Assembly (NCBI GenBank): GCA_963920665.1
Contig: OY987265.1
Coordinates: 16,683,001 to 16,747,000, forward strand
Origin: Straminergon stramineum
Taxonomy: Eukaryota > Streptophyta > Bryopsida > Hypnales > Calliergonaceae
Length of the DNA stretch: 64,000 nt
Direction of reading: 5' to 3'
Shown here: positions 22,822 through 34,262 of the stretch, one piece after another
Position numbering within the stretch: the first letter of the stretch is position 1
Layout of the letters: each line of letters starts with the position of its first letter
Notes under the pieces: generated by a model
Database searches by the model: none
What the model was told of the DNA's origin: nothing
What the model saw: only the letters and a program-made list of their open reading frames with translations
Program-made: the position numbers and the translations under genes

Positions 22822-23043
22822 AAGGTAAGAGCACCCAAAAGCATCCCTACATCCAATGGCGTCAGATTCTACATAGCATGATCATTTCAGGTTGTAAATG
22901 TAAGTCAACAGTACATAGCTTATTTGTTTTGACCTAAAATGATAAGAGGTGTACAATCCAGCTACATTTATGTTTTAGAATGAATTCGTGACGTAGAAAG
23001 GGACGCCATTGGGTATAGGGATGCTTTCGGGTGCTCTTACCTT
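22822..23043. mobile_element. MITE with long inverted repeats, 222 bp
   Basis: AAGGTAAGAGCACCCAAAAG at the left is mirrored at the right by CGGGTGCTCTTACCTT, and the match continues through ATGGCGTC/GACGCCAT for roughly 40 bases with a few mismatches. The first ten bases, AAGGTAAGAG, resemble the AAGGTAGGAG ends of the other family here, so they may share a transposase. The open frame at 22710-22937 runs into it and is not a gene. Confidence 0.7.
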
Positions 23044-24200
23044 AGAAGACTTGAAAATGGCACTTCCTACAATGATCTAACACTAAAAAAGTGAAAGTTC
23101 CTATTGTGGTCACTAGTTACTCCATTCCAGTTAACTAAGGCATTGAATGTGGCCCAAATCTCAAAAACTAAAAAAAACTTTAATGGATTCATTCTTAGGA
23201 GTCCGCAATGGATAAAAGGTCCGTACTGGGTTGTTTTACCTTACATCAAATGTTCTCTCAACTTTCAAGCATCATCCTCTAACTCTCCAAGGGATCGTAT
23301 AGGGTTGATCTAAAATTTGAGGCTTGTTTTAGGAGGGACAGTTAAATCCCTATGATTGGTTTAAAGTTTTTTAGGGGCAGTTTCAAAGATTAATTATTGA
23401 ATTTTTTATATTTTTCATTGAAAAAGGTAAATACTTCATTTTTTAGAGGTCCTCAAAGGCACATATGTATCATAGTAGAAGAATAAAGCTTGCAAACTTT
23501 ACTTGATTTTTTGACTTTGAGCAAAGCTAGCCAATTTCATTTGATTTGAGATCTAAAAAATTGTACCCATCCATTTGCTTTGAAAATGGTCCCAATGGAA
23601 AGAATAAAAGTATTTTCATGATTTTTACCATTGAAAATTTAAACATGCAAATGTTGATTTGGAGTTAGTTGTGATTTCTATTTATAAATAAAAATTGCAT
23701 TTCAACAATTGCAAGGTGGATTATGCAATGAGTTTGATAGCTCTTCATTTGAACTTAAGATTTTTAGAAGTGCATTTTAGAGTGCCTACACAATTTTTAG
23801 TTGGTCATGTCACCTCCAATCCCACAAAACTCTTATATGCAAATTTTTGAAACATTGTGGAAGGGGCAACATACTAAAAATAGAAAATGTCCATTTCTCT
23901 TGTTATAATCTAACAATTTCTATGCAATTTTGCACTCAAAATTGGTGTGCATACTAATAAGCAAGTTCTTTAGACATCTATACAGTTAGATTTTGTGGGA
24001 CCCTAAACCATTTTTTTCATTAGAGATAACTATAAGCCCATGCACTTTTCTCACAGTCAAAACACATTTGGAAAGGCTTGGGTATTTAGGGGTTAACTTA
24101 TTTTGTTCTAATTGTTGCTTATTTTTACAAGCCCCATTGTGGCAACATGAAATTCTAAATTTTTTGGTTTTACTTAGTAATACTAACCAGATAGCTAGAT
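23044..24200. other. AT-rich stretch, possible decayed TTAA-type element
   Basis: At 24081-24096 the sequence GGTATTTAGGGGTTAA looks like the right end of a TTAA/CCCC element. A matching left end is at best degenerate near 23342 (TTAAATCCCTATG). No gene is seen. Confidence 0.35.
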
Positions 24201-24339
24201 AAGGGTATCCGGATTTGGTTAAGAAACCATCAGGAGCGGAAATAGAAGTGGAGAATGAGTTAGCGACAAGATCTACTCCATCCCGTTTCCAGAGAGTAAA
24301 ACGGATAAGGGCGGATGTCGGACCGGATAAGTGACGGAT

Positions 24340-24646
24340 CGGATCCGGATTAGGTCGTGCTAAGGTGGCAATGGGGTCCAGCCAGTATAAAGAGGTTGGC
24401 CTGGCCAGTCGCACCCCTTTTCACTGTTTCATTTTCCAGCGCTTTCAAGCCCCTCGTGTCTGTTAGCTTAGGCGTTCCATGTCAGTCACTGTTGCGAGTG
24501 TTTTTCACGAGTGTTATAGTGTCCGCTACAATGTTAGTTTGATTTCCGGTTGAGATCGGAGAGTGAAGGAAAGGAACGGGACATGCGGCTAGGAGAGCGA
24601 CAATAAGGCAGGATCGGAAAGGGTTCCCAGCAGCTCGTGCGCGACC
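24340..24646 (+). promoter_or_regulatory. Possible promoter and leader of the GC-rich element
   Basis: A TATA-like CAGTATAAAGAGG lies at about 24382-24394 in a sharply GC-richer context than the surroundings, about 260 bases before the first ATG of the gag-like frame. The assignment rests only on position and motif. Confidence 0.3.
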
Positions 24647-26298
24647 ATGCTGCAGCTCAAAAGGACTAGAGGTCAGGCTAGCTCGTCGTCAGATGTCAAA
24701 CTCCGGAAAGTAGTTCCGATTATCCCGCTGTCAGAGGATACTCGAGCGGAACTCATGGACGACTTGAACTCCATGGGTTGTATAGGGTTTGCAACCAAGC
24801 CCTGGGGTTTTAAGGAGGAAGTCTTCGTCCGGGAACTCTCGGGTAAAGTGTCTAATGAGTTTGATAATACGTTGAAAGCGATTCCACCCCTCTGGATGAA
24901 AGAAGTCTGGAGGTCACTATAGAGCTTCTGGCCGGGAGGATTCGGGATGGCCAACCGGAAGGACGACTTCGTCCGGGGCAAGCTCGAGGGAGCGGTCAAC
25001 CCGAAGGACGGGTACGCCATCGAGGACTGTGAGGATGAGTGGAACTGCCAACTCCTACAGTTCCTCGTTCCGATCCTCCATCCGGAGAAGCCAACAAGGG
25101 TAACTATTACCCTTGCGAACACTATTTTCGGGGCTCTGAGAGGGGACCGGAAAGTCGACTGGGCCCGGATCATTTCCGATCTGGTGATCCAGTTAATTAG
25201 TAGAATCAGAAAGAGTAGGGCAACTCCAATAAGCCCCTACTTGATGCACCTCTATTAGTCGAATCAACTCCTGAACGACAGAGAGGACGAGGTGTATAAG
25301 AATCAGGAAGTAGTTCTCAGATATGGGGAATCAGGATCGGACCGGGAGAGCAAATCCGGTTCTGAACCGGGAGAGGATTGAGAGTCGGAAGACGAGGAGG
25401 CGCCAGTACCGCCGGTCAAGCGTCACAAGACTATCTCCCCGAACAAACGAGGGACGCCACTTGGGCCCAACACTCCCGCTCCGGAAGGGAAACCGGAAGA
25501 GGAGAAGGCAGTGGATCCCGAGGATCCGTTCCCACCTCTGGTGAAGGTCCTCTGTGACATCCGGATGGACTGGGAACGGAAGAGAAGAATAGTCGTAGCC
25601 ATCGGACAGTTGGTGGGAGCAGCACCCGACCGGGAGCTACCGGAAAAGGTGGCGGCCTGTATTTCTGATCCGGTCGAGTCCCGGAAGTAGGAAGCAGAGA
25701 TCCGCCGGCTACAAGAGGAGGTGGATCGGATGAAGACGAAGATCCTGGTACACAAGGAGAACTTCGCAGCCACCAAATCTATCGCAGAGGATGCTCGATA
25801 GATGATGGAGCAAGTGAAGGCTACGTTCGGGAGACCAGAACGGCCCTCACCAAGGCCAAGTTATTTGACGAGCAGGTGCACGAGGAGAAGAAGCTATCCG
25901 GTTCCCGGATGGTGCGGATCGTCAACGACTTTGCCGAGCAGGTAGAAGCGGCAATGCAGGAGGCACGGAAGGCAGTGGACCGAATGGAGGAGAGTACCCG
26001 GATATTGTCGGGAGCAACCTACTCTCGCGGTATCCGACTCTCAGATATCTCCCTCCCAGATTCGTTCCCGGAAGTGACAGCAGGAGAGGGAAAGGGTACG
26101 ACCCCCAAGTCCAAGAGAACGACCCAGGCCGGCACGCCTGGAACCGCCATCGACTTGGACTCGCCACCCGCGTCCACAGAAGGCAATCCGGTTCCTCGAC
26201 CAGAGGAGATCGAGAGGAGTCGGAATCTCAACGAGGTTTTTGAGCAGATGGACCCGGGAGCTGACAACGCGACCATCGGATCGCGAATAGGGACTTAG
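24647..26298 (+). pseudogene. Decayed gag-like/transposon-associated protein in a GC-rich block
   Basis: A single frame from ATG 24647 is interrupted by TAG 24920, TAG 25256, TGA 25379, TAG 25688 and TAG 25799. It then shifts by one base near 25830 and ends at 26298. The text between stops is coherent: a folded N-terminal part (KPWGFKEEVFVREL, GMANRKDDFVRG, LHPEKPTRVTITLANTIFGA), an acidic and proline-rich linker, a coiled-coil-like segment (EAEIRRLQEEVDRMKTK) and an acidic tail. This resembles nucleocapsid-like proteins of plant retroelements, but no protease, RT or integrase is present and no long terminal repeats were identified. Most stops fit C-to-T changes of CAG or CGA codons. Base composition differs strongly from the flanks. 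Confidence 0.55.
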
Positions 26299-27480
26299 GA
26301 TGTGTAGAGTAGGTAGAGTAGGAACGGATACGGAACCTGTTCCGGTCCAGTGGGGAGTAGGTAGGACCGGAAAGTCTGACCGAGATGGCGGTGGAACTTT
26401 CGCGAGTTTTCCCGCCCATTTGTAACTTTTTGAAATGTATATAGTCAGCGCCCGCGAGGGACGCTGGGAGTCTTCTTTTTGCAATTTTGTTGTACCTTTG
26501 TATGCCCTCTCTTGTCGTGTGTGTCTCCCAAGCTTGGCAGGTTTGCATGATGTGGAGTTAGGAAGGTGTAAGGCAGAGTTGTGGTTAGATTTCTCCCCTT
26601 AGTGCGATAGTTTCCAATCCTTAGTGTGTGTGCAGGTTGTGTAAGTGTTGGGAGTGTATTTCAGTGCCTCAGCAAGATCTAGGGTTTTAAAGTTCCGGGT
26701 GAGATAGCCGCTGTTAGGCTAGGCGGATAGGGAGGGTATCCTTAGTCGCACTAGAACTCCTGGATGGGTAGTCCGGTTGAGTGTCCGACCTTCTGAGAGG
26801 TCTCATCACCGTAGTTGGTAAACGGAATGATCCTAGTTACTGTTGGAACGGACGAGTACACTTATAGCCACCTAGCTTCGCACGGGTAGAAGCTGGCATT
26901 GAAGTTGTTGTAGTAAGAACGAATCGTACGGGGGATCTCTGTGTGACCTGCATTCCAGACCGCTGTCCGGATTGCTGTGAGGGATCAAACCGGATTCGAG
27001 TTAGTTAGGAGAGGAGGGGAGAGAACAGTGGGTCTTCAACCACTATAATCCGCAGAAGGAGTGGTGGGCCTACCACTCAGAAACCTAAGCGACGAACCCT
27101 CTGATGGTCCAACAGAGGCAAAATTAAACCGGAAGAGTGTTGGGAAGATACGGGAACCAATCAGAGCGGATTGGTTCTGAGCAGTACTAGGACCGGAATT
27201 GTTTAGGTTCTGGAGATTGGGAGAATTGGGTTTAACAGAGGACTTATGAATCGAGTGGGAAGTAATCCGGTCCTGATCCTCTGAATGGTTGGTTGTTTCC
27301 GATTTTAGATTTAGAACCGGAAAGGAAGTTTTAGAGGGTGAGAGCGCTTACTCGCCCAAATCAAGTAAATACTTCACAGAATCTCGTAGGTTCGATCTTT
27401 AGAGTCACTTTGTTATGCTCTAGAGTGATTTTTGTGAGCATAATAGGGAATTTACTTATCCTATGTGACGACACCCATCC
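26299..27480. other. GC-rich 3' part of the mobile element
   Basis: Non-coding, same base composition as the preceding pseudogene, with a TATA-like GTATATAGTCAGCG near 26437. It may be a 3' untranslated region or a single LTR. Composition returns to AT-rich after about 27460. Confidence 0.35.
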
Positions 27481-27513
27481 ATAACAAGAAGGGAGTAAGT
27501 TACCTTCTATTAA

Positions 27514-27880
27514 CCCCTAAATGACCCAACGCCCCAAATATGGCCTCTCCAAACTGAAAGGTTGCCATATTTGCCTATTATAATCTTTTCAATGATATGA
27601 TGGAATCATTTGTCCTTTTCCCCAAAGCTCCGGGCCTGTCTCCACTACCAATCAATATGATCAATTAATGTGGATCTTGTTTTGGATGATAGTTTCATTA
27701 GAATGAGTTCAGAATGGTTTGGATTTGGGTAAACACACTCTGGGCACTTGGGGTTTAATAGGATAATGTGAATTTGAACTATCTTGCAAATGGTGTGTGG
27801 TTGCTTGGCTAGCTCTAGTTTCTTCCTTGCTTTCTGGAGCGGTCAAAAGCTTTGGACCTTCATAACTGCCTGACTTTGCA
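27514..27880. other. Fragment starting with a TTAA/CCCC transposon end
   Basis: TTAACCCCTAAATGACCC at 27510-27527 is a left end of the TTAA family or a relative. I could not find its right end. No gene is seen. Confidence 0.35.
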
Positions 27881-27884
27881 ATAT

Positions 27885-28290
27885 ATCTCTGCAATGAAAT
27901 TCCATTTCAATTGTGGTCTCTTTTTCGTGGCTCTGTCCTTTGGATCTCCTGGTTAGATCGTAATGCCATGAGTTTTAGTAATTCCCCTTGGCCTCTCCCT
28001 AAATTAGAGCAGGTGCTTTGGGAAGCCTTCACTGATTATGTGAGGGTCGCTTGGCTTAAGACGACAAAGCCTTGTGAACTGTACCCGGACAAAATCGACA
28101 CCTTCCTCCACCATTTTGACAACACCTGGTTGCAAACTCCCTTCTTTGGTTCACGCACTCACCTCACTATCAAGTGGAACCTGACCATCCCGCAGATGGG
28201 CCGTTTTGCATGACCAGTTGACGCTTCTGGCTTGTTGACTGGATTGTGTTGGTTTCCGCTTGTTGTTTGTTCTTTGTGTTTTTTAGTAGA
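27885..28290 (+). pseudogene. LINE-type retrotransposon ORF2 C-terminal fragment
   Basis: The frame 27911-28213 gives a peptide with LFRGSVLWISWLDRNAMSF, then LEQVLWEAFTDYVRVAWLK, a pattern I recognise from the region after reverse transcriptase in plant LINEs (the SVLW.iW..RN motif). The RT core is missing. Just before it, GCAATGAAATTCCATTTCAA (27893-27912) matches the 3' terminus of the SINE-like family in this window. Confidence 0.55.
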
Positions 28291-28890
28291 ACTGCCCATA
28301 ACCAGCCACTGAAGCATTTTGTGCATGATCTGGAGTAGTAGAAAGCATTGTTAAATTTTTGCTGTGTAGAGAAATAGAAATGATGGACGTTATCAAATTT
28401 TCATAATTTTTTTCCTTGAACTCGAATTGTTATGAATTTCAGAAGCCAAAAGTTGGCCTGCTCCCATCTCCAATATATAGATTCTTCCATCACTGCTCAT
28501 CTAAAGACTAATTTGGCTCTGAAAATGAAGCACATGTGTCATAACAGTTATGGCTAGAAGATAGTTGGAAACCAGAAAACTAATGGTTAACATCTGTCAT
28601 CTCTCTGTTGAATTTCCCATTACCTACATATTGACCATGGATCTTAGCTGGTCATGGGAGGTTCTACCATACTGGTGGTTTTGGGTCATAGGTCTTGAAT
28701 TGTTCAGCTCTTTGTGGGCGTCGTTGGGGACTAGTTCCTCTGGTTCTTTGTATTGTTTCCCTTAACAATGGAAATGGTCCATGTGTTTCAACAACAACAA
28801 AAAAAAAATCCGTTTCATTTGCGTAAAAAACAAACAAATAACTGCCTGACTGCCAGAGAGATCTCCATCCAATATGCAGTAGACATTCAA
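28291..28890. other. Retroelement debris, no intact gene
   Basis: It contains an A-rich tail followed by CCGTTTCATTTGCGT at about 28800-28826, a worn SINE 3' end. The short open frames are not conserved. Confidence 0.35.
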
Positions 28891-28900
28891 AACTCGGTAA

Positions 28901-29125
28901 CCGTGCATCCCCGGGTGGCTTCTCGTCCCCTGTGCCGGCTGCGCAAGGCCCAAAGGCCTCCCCTGCACTGTGTTGGGGTGTTTAAGCCTCTAGTTGGGAT
29001 GTTTGTTTTGTTTTCCATGTCTGTCCTTGTTGTTGTTCCTGGCCAAGCCACTTGTGACTGGTTGGTTCTCTGGTTTGTATTTTTTCTTTTGCAATGAAAT
29101 TCCATTTCATTTGTGTCAAAAAAAA
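28901..29125 (+). mobile_element. SINE-like element with 10-bp target-site duplication
   Basis: It ends GCAATGAAATTCCATTTCAT, then TTGTGTC and an A run to about 29126. The flanking direct repeats are AACTCGGTAA at 28891-28900 and 29133-29142. It contains CCTGGCCAAGCCACTTGTG, as in the other copies. The open frames crossing it on both strands are not genes. Confidence 0.7.
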
Positions 29126-29344
29126 CCACAAGAACTCGGTAATGGACACAATGAATCTTGTGAGTCTTGGAGTGTGCAAAACTACAGAAGTTATGATATG
29201 CAGTTGATGTCAAAGTGTGCAGTCTCGGTTGTACCAATTGCATTCTGATTGATTTTGAATGCCAGTCATGTGAAAATTTTATCTCAAACGACATTCGTAA
29301 TGCTAATTGTGGAAATGATTCCAAACTTACCCAAATAACATTAA

Positions 29345-29873
29345 CTAAGGTAGGAGGCTCTTGAAGTGTGCACCTAAGGGAAAAGACGCCTCCCCTAGGG
29401 AATCCATGGAGCCAACCATTTGGGAGATTTAATGGTACAGAAAGTAGGAAAGCAGTCAATAGCTGATTTTTCTGAATTTTTTTGAGTGAAATTGAATTAA
29501 TTACAGAATCTTAAAGTGAGCATGCAATAGGGGGCTAGTCCTATTCATAGCATGCCTTTGAATTGAATATATGCATCCCAAAAGTAATTACATCCGTGCT
29601 TCTAATGGTTCATGGAAGTCTTTAAATTAAATTTTAGGCACTTCATTAACTACAGGGTTTTTTTAAGCTAAATGAATGAATGATTGGGCTACTTCAAGCT
29701 CCACTCATGAGAGGAGCAAATGTGAAGACCTCAGTGTCCAAAAAATAAACACAGGTGTTGCCCTTTCTTGGCTTTGGGAAGGGTGACCCGTATCGAGAAC
29801 CCTCTGGCATGGTTTATGCCTGTCTATATGGTCCATTGAAAATGACCCTTGGAAATTTGAGCCTCCTACCTTA
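29345..29873. mobile_element. AAGGTAGGAGGCTC-family element, first of an inverted pair
   Basis: The left end CTAAGGTAGGAGGCTC at 29345 faces a right end GAGCCTCCTACCTTA near 29873. Its outer 36 bases are identical in inverted form to those at 30703-30738, and its inner end resembles the inner end of the partner (both followed by GGGTCATTT). This suggests two copies of one element in opposite orientation, about 400 bp apart. Confidence 0.6.
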
Positions 29874-30273
29874 TAGTAGTGTCTCTTGATGGTGGGTGAA
29901 AAGTCAACCGGCTTTGGATCCCTGGACAGGTTTTATAAGGTTTATTCTTACCTTCATAGAATTTCTTCAGATCAAATTCATTTTTGACTATTACCACAAG
30001 CAACTGAATAGTATATTTGGCAGAAAGAGCTTCCAGTAAGCTTTCTTCAAGACTGGAGAAAATGAGGAAACTGATATGCCCAAGATGTTTGGTTCAATCA
30101 ATGAGGTAACTGATACACCCTAGATGTTTGATTCATACTTTAGACTGATTACTTGAATGTGATATCTCATTCTTCTGAGCTATGTATTGTGAACTCTTTG
30201 ATTTTCATTCCTTTCTCCAATGACGTATAATTTCATTACTGGAAGCCAAAAAACAGCCTCTTATTTTCTGAAG

Positions 30274-30738
30274 TAAGGTAGGAGGCTCGGATTCTGGAGG
30301 GTCATTTACAATCATGCAATAGAGTTTCAAAAATGGATCACAGTTCCTTCAATGCACTTTTTGCTTTTTAATTGTGTTCTTAAATATCTTTGAGAAAAAT
30401 ATACATTGATGTAAGGCTAAAATAATTGAAATCATGATGTGGATCATTCTCTGAGAGTCAAAATTATAGAAACTTTCTAAGTTTGAAGTGCTTCATTCAA
30501 AGGCTGATTTTGATTCAGATTGGTCCGGTCTATGAGCACCAATAGTGACCTATGCACCTTTCACTTTGAAAGTTCATATTTAATTCATTTGAAGGCAAAA
30601 ATTACAATTTAAATTGGCAATGGATTGTTTCTCTTTTCTCTTTCTACCAAAAATACATGAAAAATACTACGCTCTCCTAATTTTCCTACAGAGGTTCATT
30701 TCCCCTTAGGTGCACACTTCAAGAGCCTCCTACCTTAG
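30274..30738. mobile_element. AAGGTAGGAGGCTC-family element, second of an inverted pair
   Basis: It starts TAAGGTAGGAGGCTCGG and ends CAAGAGCCTCCTACCTTAG. See the partner at 29345. The two together could also behave as one large 1.39-kb inverted-repeat unit. Confidence 0.6.
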
Positions 30739-32530
30739 TCAAGGTTGCAATGTGCAAAAAGTAAGATACTTATTTTTGTGTGGGTTTGCCTCAGGTGTGA
30801 TGAACTTGACTCTTCCTATACACTTCAGCTAATGGAACAAAGGAAGGCAAGATTTGATTGGAAGATATTATTCCTTATGTTTTCTTCACTATGTTGAGAA
30901 GTGTAGACATTCACAAGGTAAATGCAAGGTTGTACCTAAATTGTGGCATGTTTCTTATTTCAACCTTTCAAATTTCTTGCATGTAGCCTCTTTTCATGGG
31001 AACCTAGAGTTGACTTTGGATACACCTCCTTCTAGTATTTTCAAAAGTGATAGTTTATTCATACAATGTTCAAAAACTACATGTTAAGAGTATCTAAATT
31101 GATCCTCTTTGGGCTCCCAACATGATCTAAGAAATACTTAAAGATATTTTCATAATAGTAACGTTCTCAAATACTTATTCCAACAATTTTAGGTGCAGTT
31201 ACCTTGTACTGAGAATGATGTGATGTAACAATATGTTTGTTGTACAATCAACCACATTATTTAATTTGAGAACTAGACTATGGCTTTGCAACTACGTTAG
31301 CAATGTGAATCAAGTTTTTGTCCCAATAATGAATGGTAATCAAGTTCTTTTTAAGTGTATGTAGATTAGGTGGTATTTGAAAATATTTGTGTAGCTCAAC
31401 ATAAGGATCCTATAAAGTCTAGTGTCGAGTTTAAAGGTGTGATTTCTAATGATGGTTACCATTGCTAGTGTGTCTCTACAAATCATTAAAAAAAACTCCT
31501 TTGAGCTTGCAAGTTACATTTTTAGATTCACAACAAAATGTGCATCTTTAAATTTAATTGCATGCATGAATTTTGAAATAGTTAAGGGCTAAATTGCAAC
31601 AAGTGACAAAAACCTATAAAAAAATTTGAGTTTAAGGATTTGTAGGGGTTAAATTAGAGTGTCTTTGTCTAGACAAATTTTAGAGCCTTCAAAAACCAAG
31701 ACAAGATCAACTATAGTTTGAGAAAGTGAAACAATTATGTCTACATTTGTGCCCCACTATAAGAGTTTGATGGTGAGTCTTCCAAGCTTGTAAACTCTAA
31801 TGATTTTATTACAACATACAAGGAAATGCAAGGATTAGTTTGATTTGACTAGATAATTGAATTGCACTTCTTTTTTTCCCTTTACTTATAATTATTGTTT
31901 CCTTCTCCATTATCTTATCAATAATAGTTTCCTATTTTTCTGAAAGTTCAAGAAATTGAAGGGTTCTTGAAAAATGAGTTCCATAAATATTTAAAACATT
32001 TGTCAATGTTAGTGAAGAGCTGGCAATCATGAAGGGCCTAGTTGCAGCATAGTCATGAAAAATCAGAACATTGTCTCTATCATTCTTGGTGATTTAAAGC
32101 TAGAAAACTAAGTGGATTTAGTTTTGCAATCAAGGCGACTATCTAAAGGACGCAATCCATTTTTGATTACTTAGGTAGATACATGTATCTGTAAGGGAGT
32201 TTTCAATAATGGGAAAAACATCAGCGTGAAAAAGTAGAGTTCATAAGGTTTCCATAATTTTTCTGATTTTTATTTCTCAAAAAATAATTATTATGATTTT
32301 TTTAGCTAAAGATTCTATTCCACCTATATTGATTATACATACCTTCTTTTAGGATTTTCATCCTGGAAGGACTGCCTACTTGCCCATTCGTTCAATTCGC
32401 GTGTCCGCTAGAGATTCCCCCCGTCCAATGTAGTCAAGGCATAGTTGACTTTCTTGTAAGGTAAAAAATCAATGTGGATTTACCTTATCCATGATGAACT
32501 TCTACACTAGGCAAAACAATTTGGGCATAG
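30739..32530. other. AT-rich intergenic sequence
   Basis: Short open frames (for example 30854-31087) show no recognisable domain. The phrase around CATTTGTCAATG...GAAGAGCT near 32000 recurs at 35890, a low-copy dispersed repeat. Confidence 0.45.
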
Positions 32531-32536
32531 ATGAAA

Positions 32537-32751
32537 CACTATAAGAAATCCATGTTTTTTATGACATGTCACAATTTTTTGTGACGCATTTTTTTCGACG
32601 TCCAATAAAATAACTTGTGTTGTAATGTCAATAATAATGTCCAATGTAACATCCAATGGACATAACAACACAAGTTATTTGATTGGATGTCCAAAAAAAT
32701 GCGTCACAAAAAATTATGACATGTCATAAAAAACATGGGTTTCTTATAGTG
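32537..32751. mobile_element. CACTA-like MITE, 215 bp
   Basis: It starts CACTATAAGAAATCCATG and ends CATGGGTTTCTTATAGTG. The whole element is close to a perfect hairpin (GACATGTCA near both ends). It is flanked by AAA at 32534-32536 and 32752-32754, the 3-bp duplication typical of CACTA elements. No coding capacity. Confidence 0.8.
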
Positions 32752-32863
32752 AAAGACAGGAGGGGTGTGGACACAAGTCTATATGTCTAGGCGTGGATGC
32801 AAGTAGGGAGGGGTGCAAACGCTGATTTCTTTCTCATGTAATGACTACAATTTTGAGAATTAT

Positions 32864-32927
32864 GGAGCATGTAATATGCCATTCGAAAGGTCTTCAAAAT
32901 ACCTTTCCAATGGTATATTACACGCCC
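32864..32927. repeat. Imperfect hairpin, about 26-bp arms
   Basis: The left arm GCATGTAATATGCCATTCGA pairs with the right arm containing CCAATGGTATATTACACGC, with an 11-base loop. It may be the centre of an old inverted-repeat element or a transcribed fold-back. No expression evidence. Confidence 0.5.
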
Positions 32928-32929
32928 TT

Positions 32930-33612
32930 AAACTTTCAAATATGCAATCACAAATTGAAAAACAAATCTACTATCGCGATGGAACACATAGGGACAGGTG
33001 AGGACGCTATGAGAATGGTCTACAACATGGGAGCACTTGGTTCTTTGTGGAACCCACTCATTCAATGTGTCCTAGGATTCTTCTTCCAAAGTTAAGGAAT
33101 GATAAATTCTATTGTTGGCAACTAAAATTAACACATTTTTTCACCTTCATGTAGAAGAATAGCATTTTCTAAAATTTGATGTACTACGAATTGTAAAAGA
33201 TTTTGGTAAGAATTTTCCATTGTCATAACTTATAGTACAATATGATATGGGTCTTTGTATGAAAATCACTTTGTGTACTAGGTTTGATACTTTGATTGTT
33301 GTGAATTCAATGTTGTTTAAAATTTTAATTTTATGTCATTTTTGTCAATAGGTACAAGGAGTCAAGGACTTGCCATTTTAATTGTTGAATTCAATATTGG
33401 AATGGCATTGAGATTTACATCAACCACCTTATTTTATTTATTTTAAAATTCTTTTGGATTAATTTAGTGGGTATATAGAAAAATTTGTCTTTAAATTAGT
33501 GAATTGAACATTGGAGTTATTTGGATTTTATTACATTAGTCTTGCTTTGGTTAGTTTTAAAAAAAAATGTAAGTTGAGCTTTAATTCCTACAGTCGGAAG
33601 GTAATTTCTCCT
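32930..33612. other. AT-rich intergenic sequence
   Basis: No gene or repeat end was recognised. Confidence 0.45.
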
Positions 33613-33616
33613 TTAA

Positions 33617-34258
33617 CCACTAGATGCCCAAGGCCATTTCCGAGCTTCTAGGACATTGCTCTAAATTGAACAAAAATCCATCATTTAGATAAGTTGCATT
33701 TGTGTTTTTTTATTTGTGACCATACAAATTCGAACTAGACATGTTATATATCACAAAGGAAAAGAAAATACAACAATATCATATATAGATTGAACGATTA
33801 TAATGTTTCATCATGAGGGTGTTTAACTTGCAAAAGTGATTTGAAGTCTTTCAACCTTCTTTTGATATATCAAATCTTAAAAAAAGAAAACCCCAAAAAT
33901 ATGAGGTTAAAGGGCCTAACATGCATAACCCCAATCAATTTACAACTTCTCAAAATCTACTTCACAATTTTTTAAATGAATTTCAAATCTAATTATTTTT
34001 CCAAAATCTAGTGTATTTGAGGCTCGTTTCCAAGAGCCTCCAACACTATGGAAAGTCAAGATTGCAATGGACACCCTTGCACAAAATCTTGAATTGAAAA
34101 ATCATAACCAATCATTATCAAAATTGGATTTTAGATGCTAAAACTAGACTTCAAAATGAATTTTTCAAAATATAAACTATTAAAAAGAACTTGGTTAGAT
34201 TTTATCTTACTTCAAAGTATTGTCGACACCAAAATTTGGTGCCTTGGGCATTTAGGGG
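33617..34258. mobile_element. TTAA-flanked element of a related family, 642 bp
   Basis: The left end CCACTAGATGCCCAAGGC and the right end GCCTTGGGCATTTAGGGG are inverted repeats. Both sides carry TTAA (33613-33616 and 34259-34262). The ends differ from the 0.92-kb family after the first eight bases. No protein is encoded. Confidence 0.65.
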
Positions 34259-34262
34259 TTAA

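Noticed and set aside
25423..26548. Several minus-strand frames of 64-147 codons
   Set aside because: High GC content suppresses stops. The plus strand carries the coherent, though interrupted, protein.
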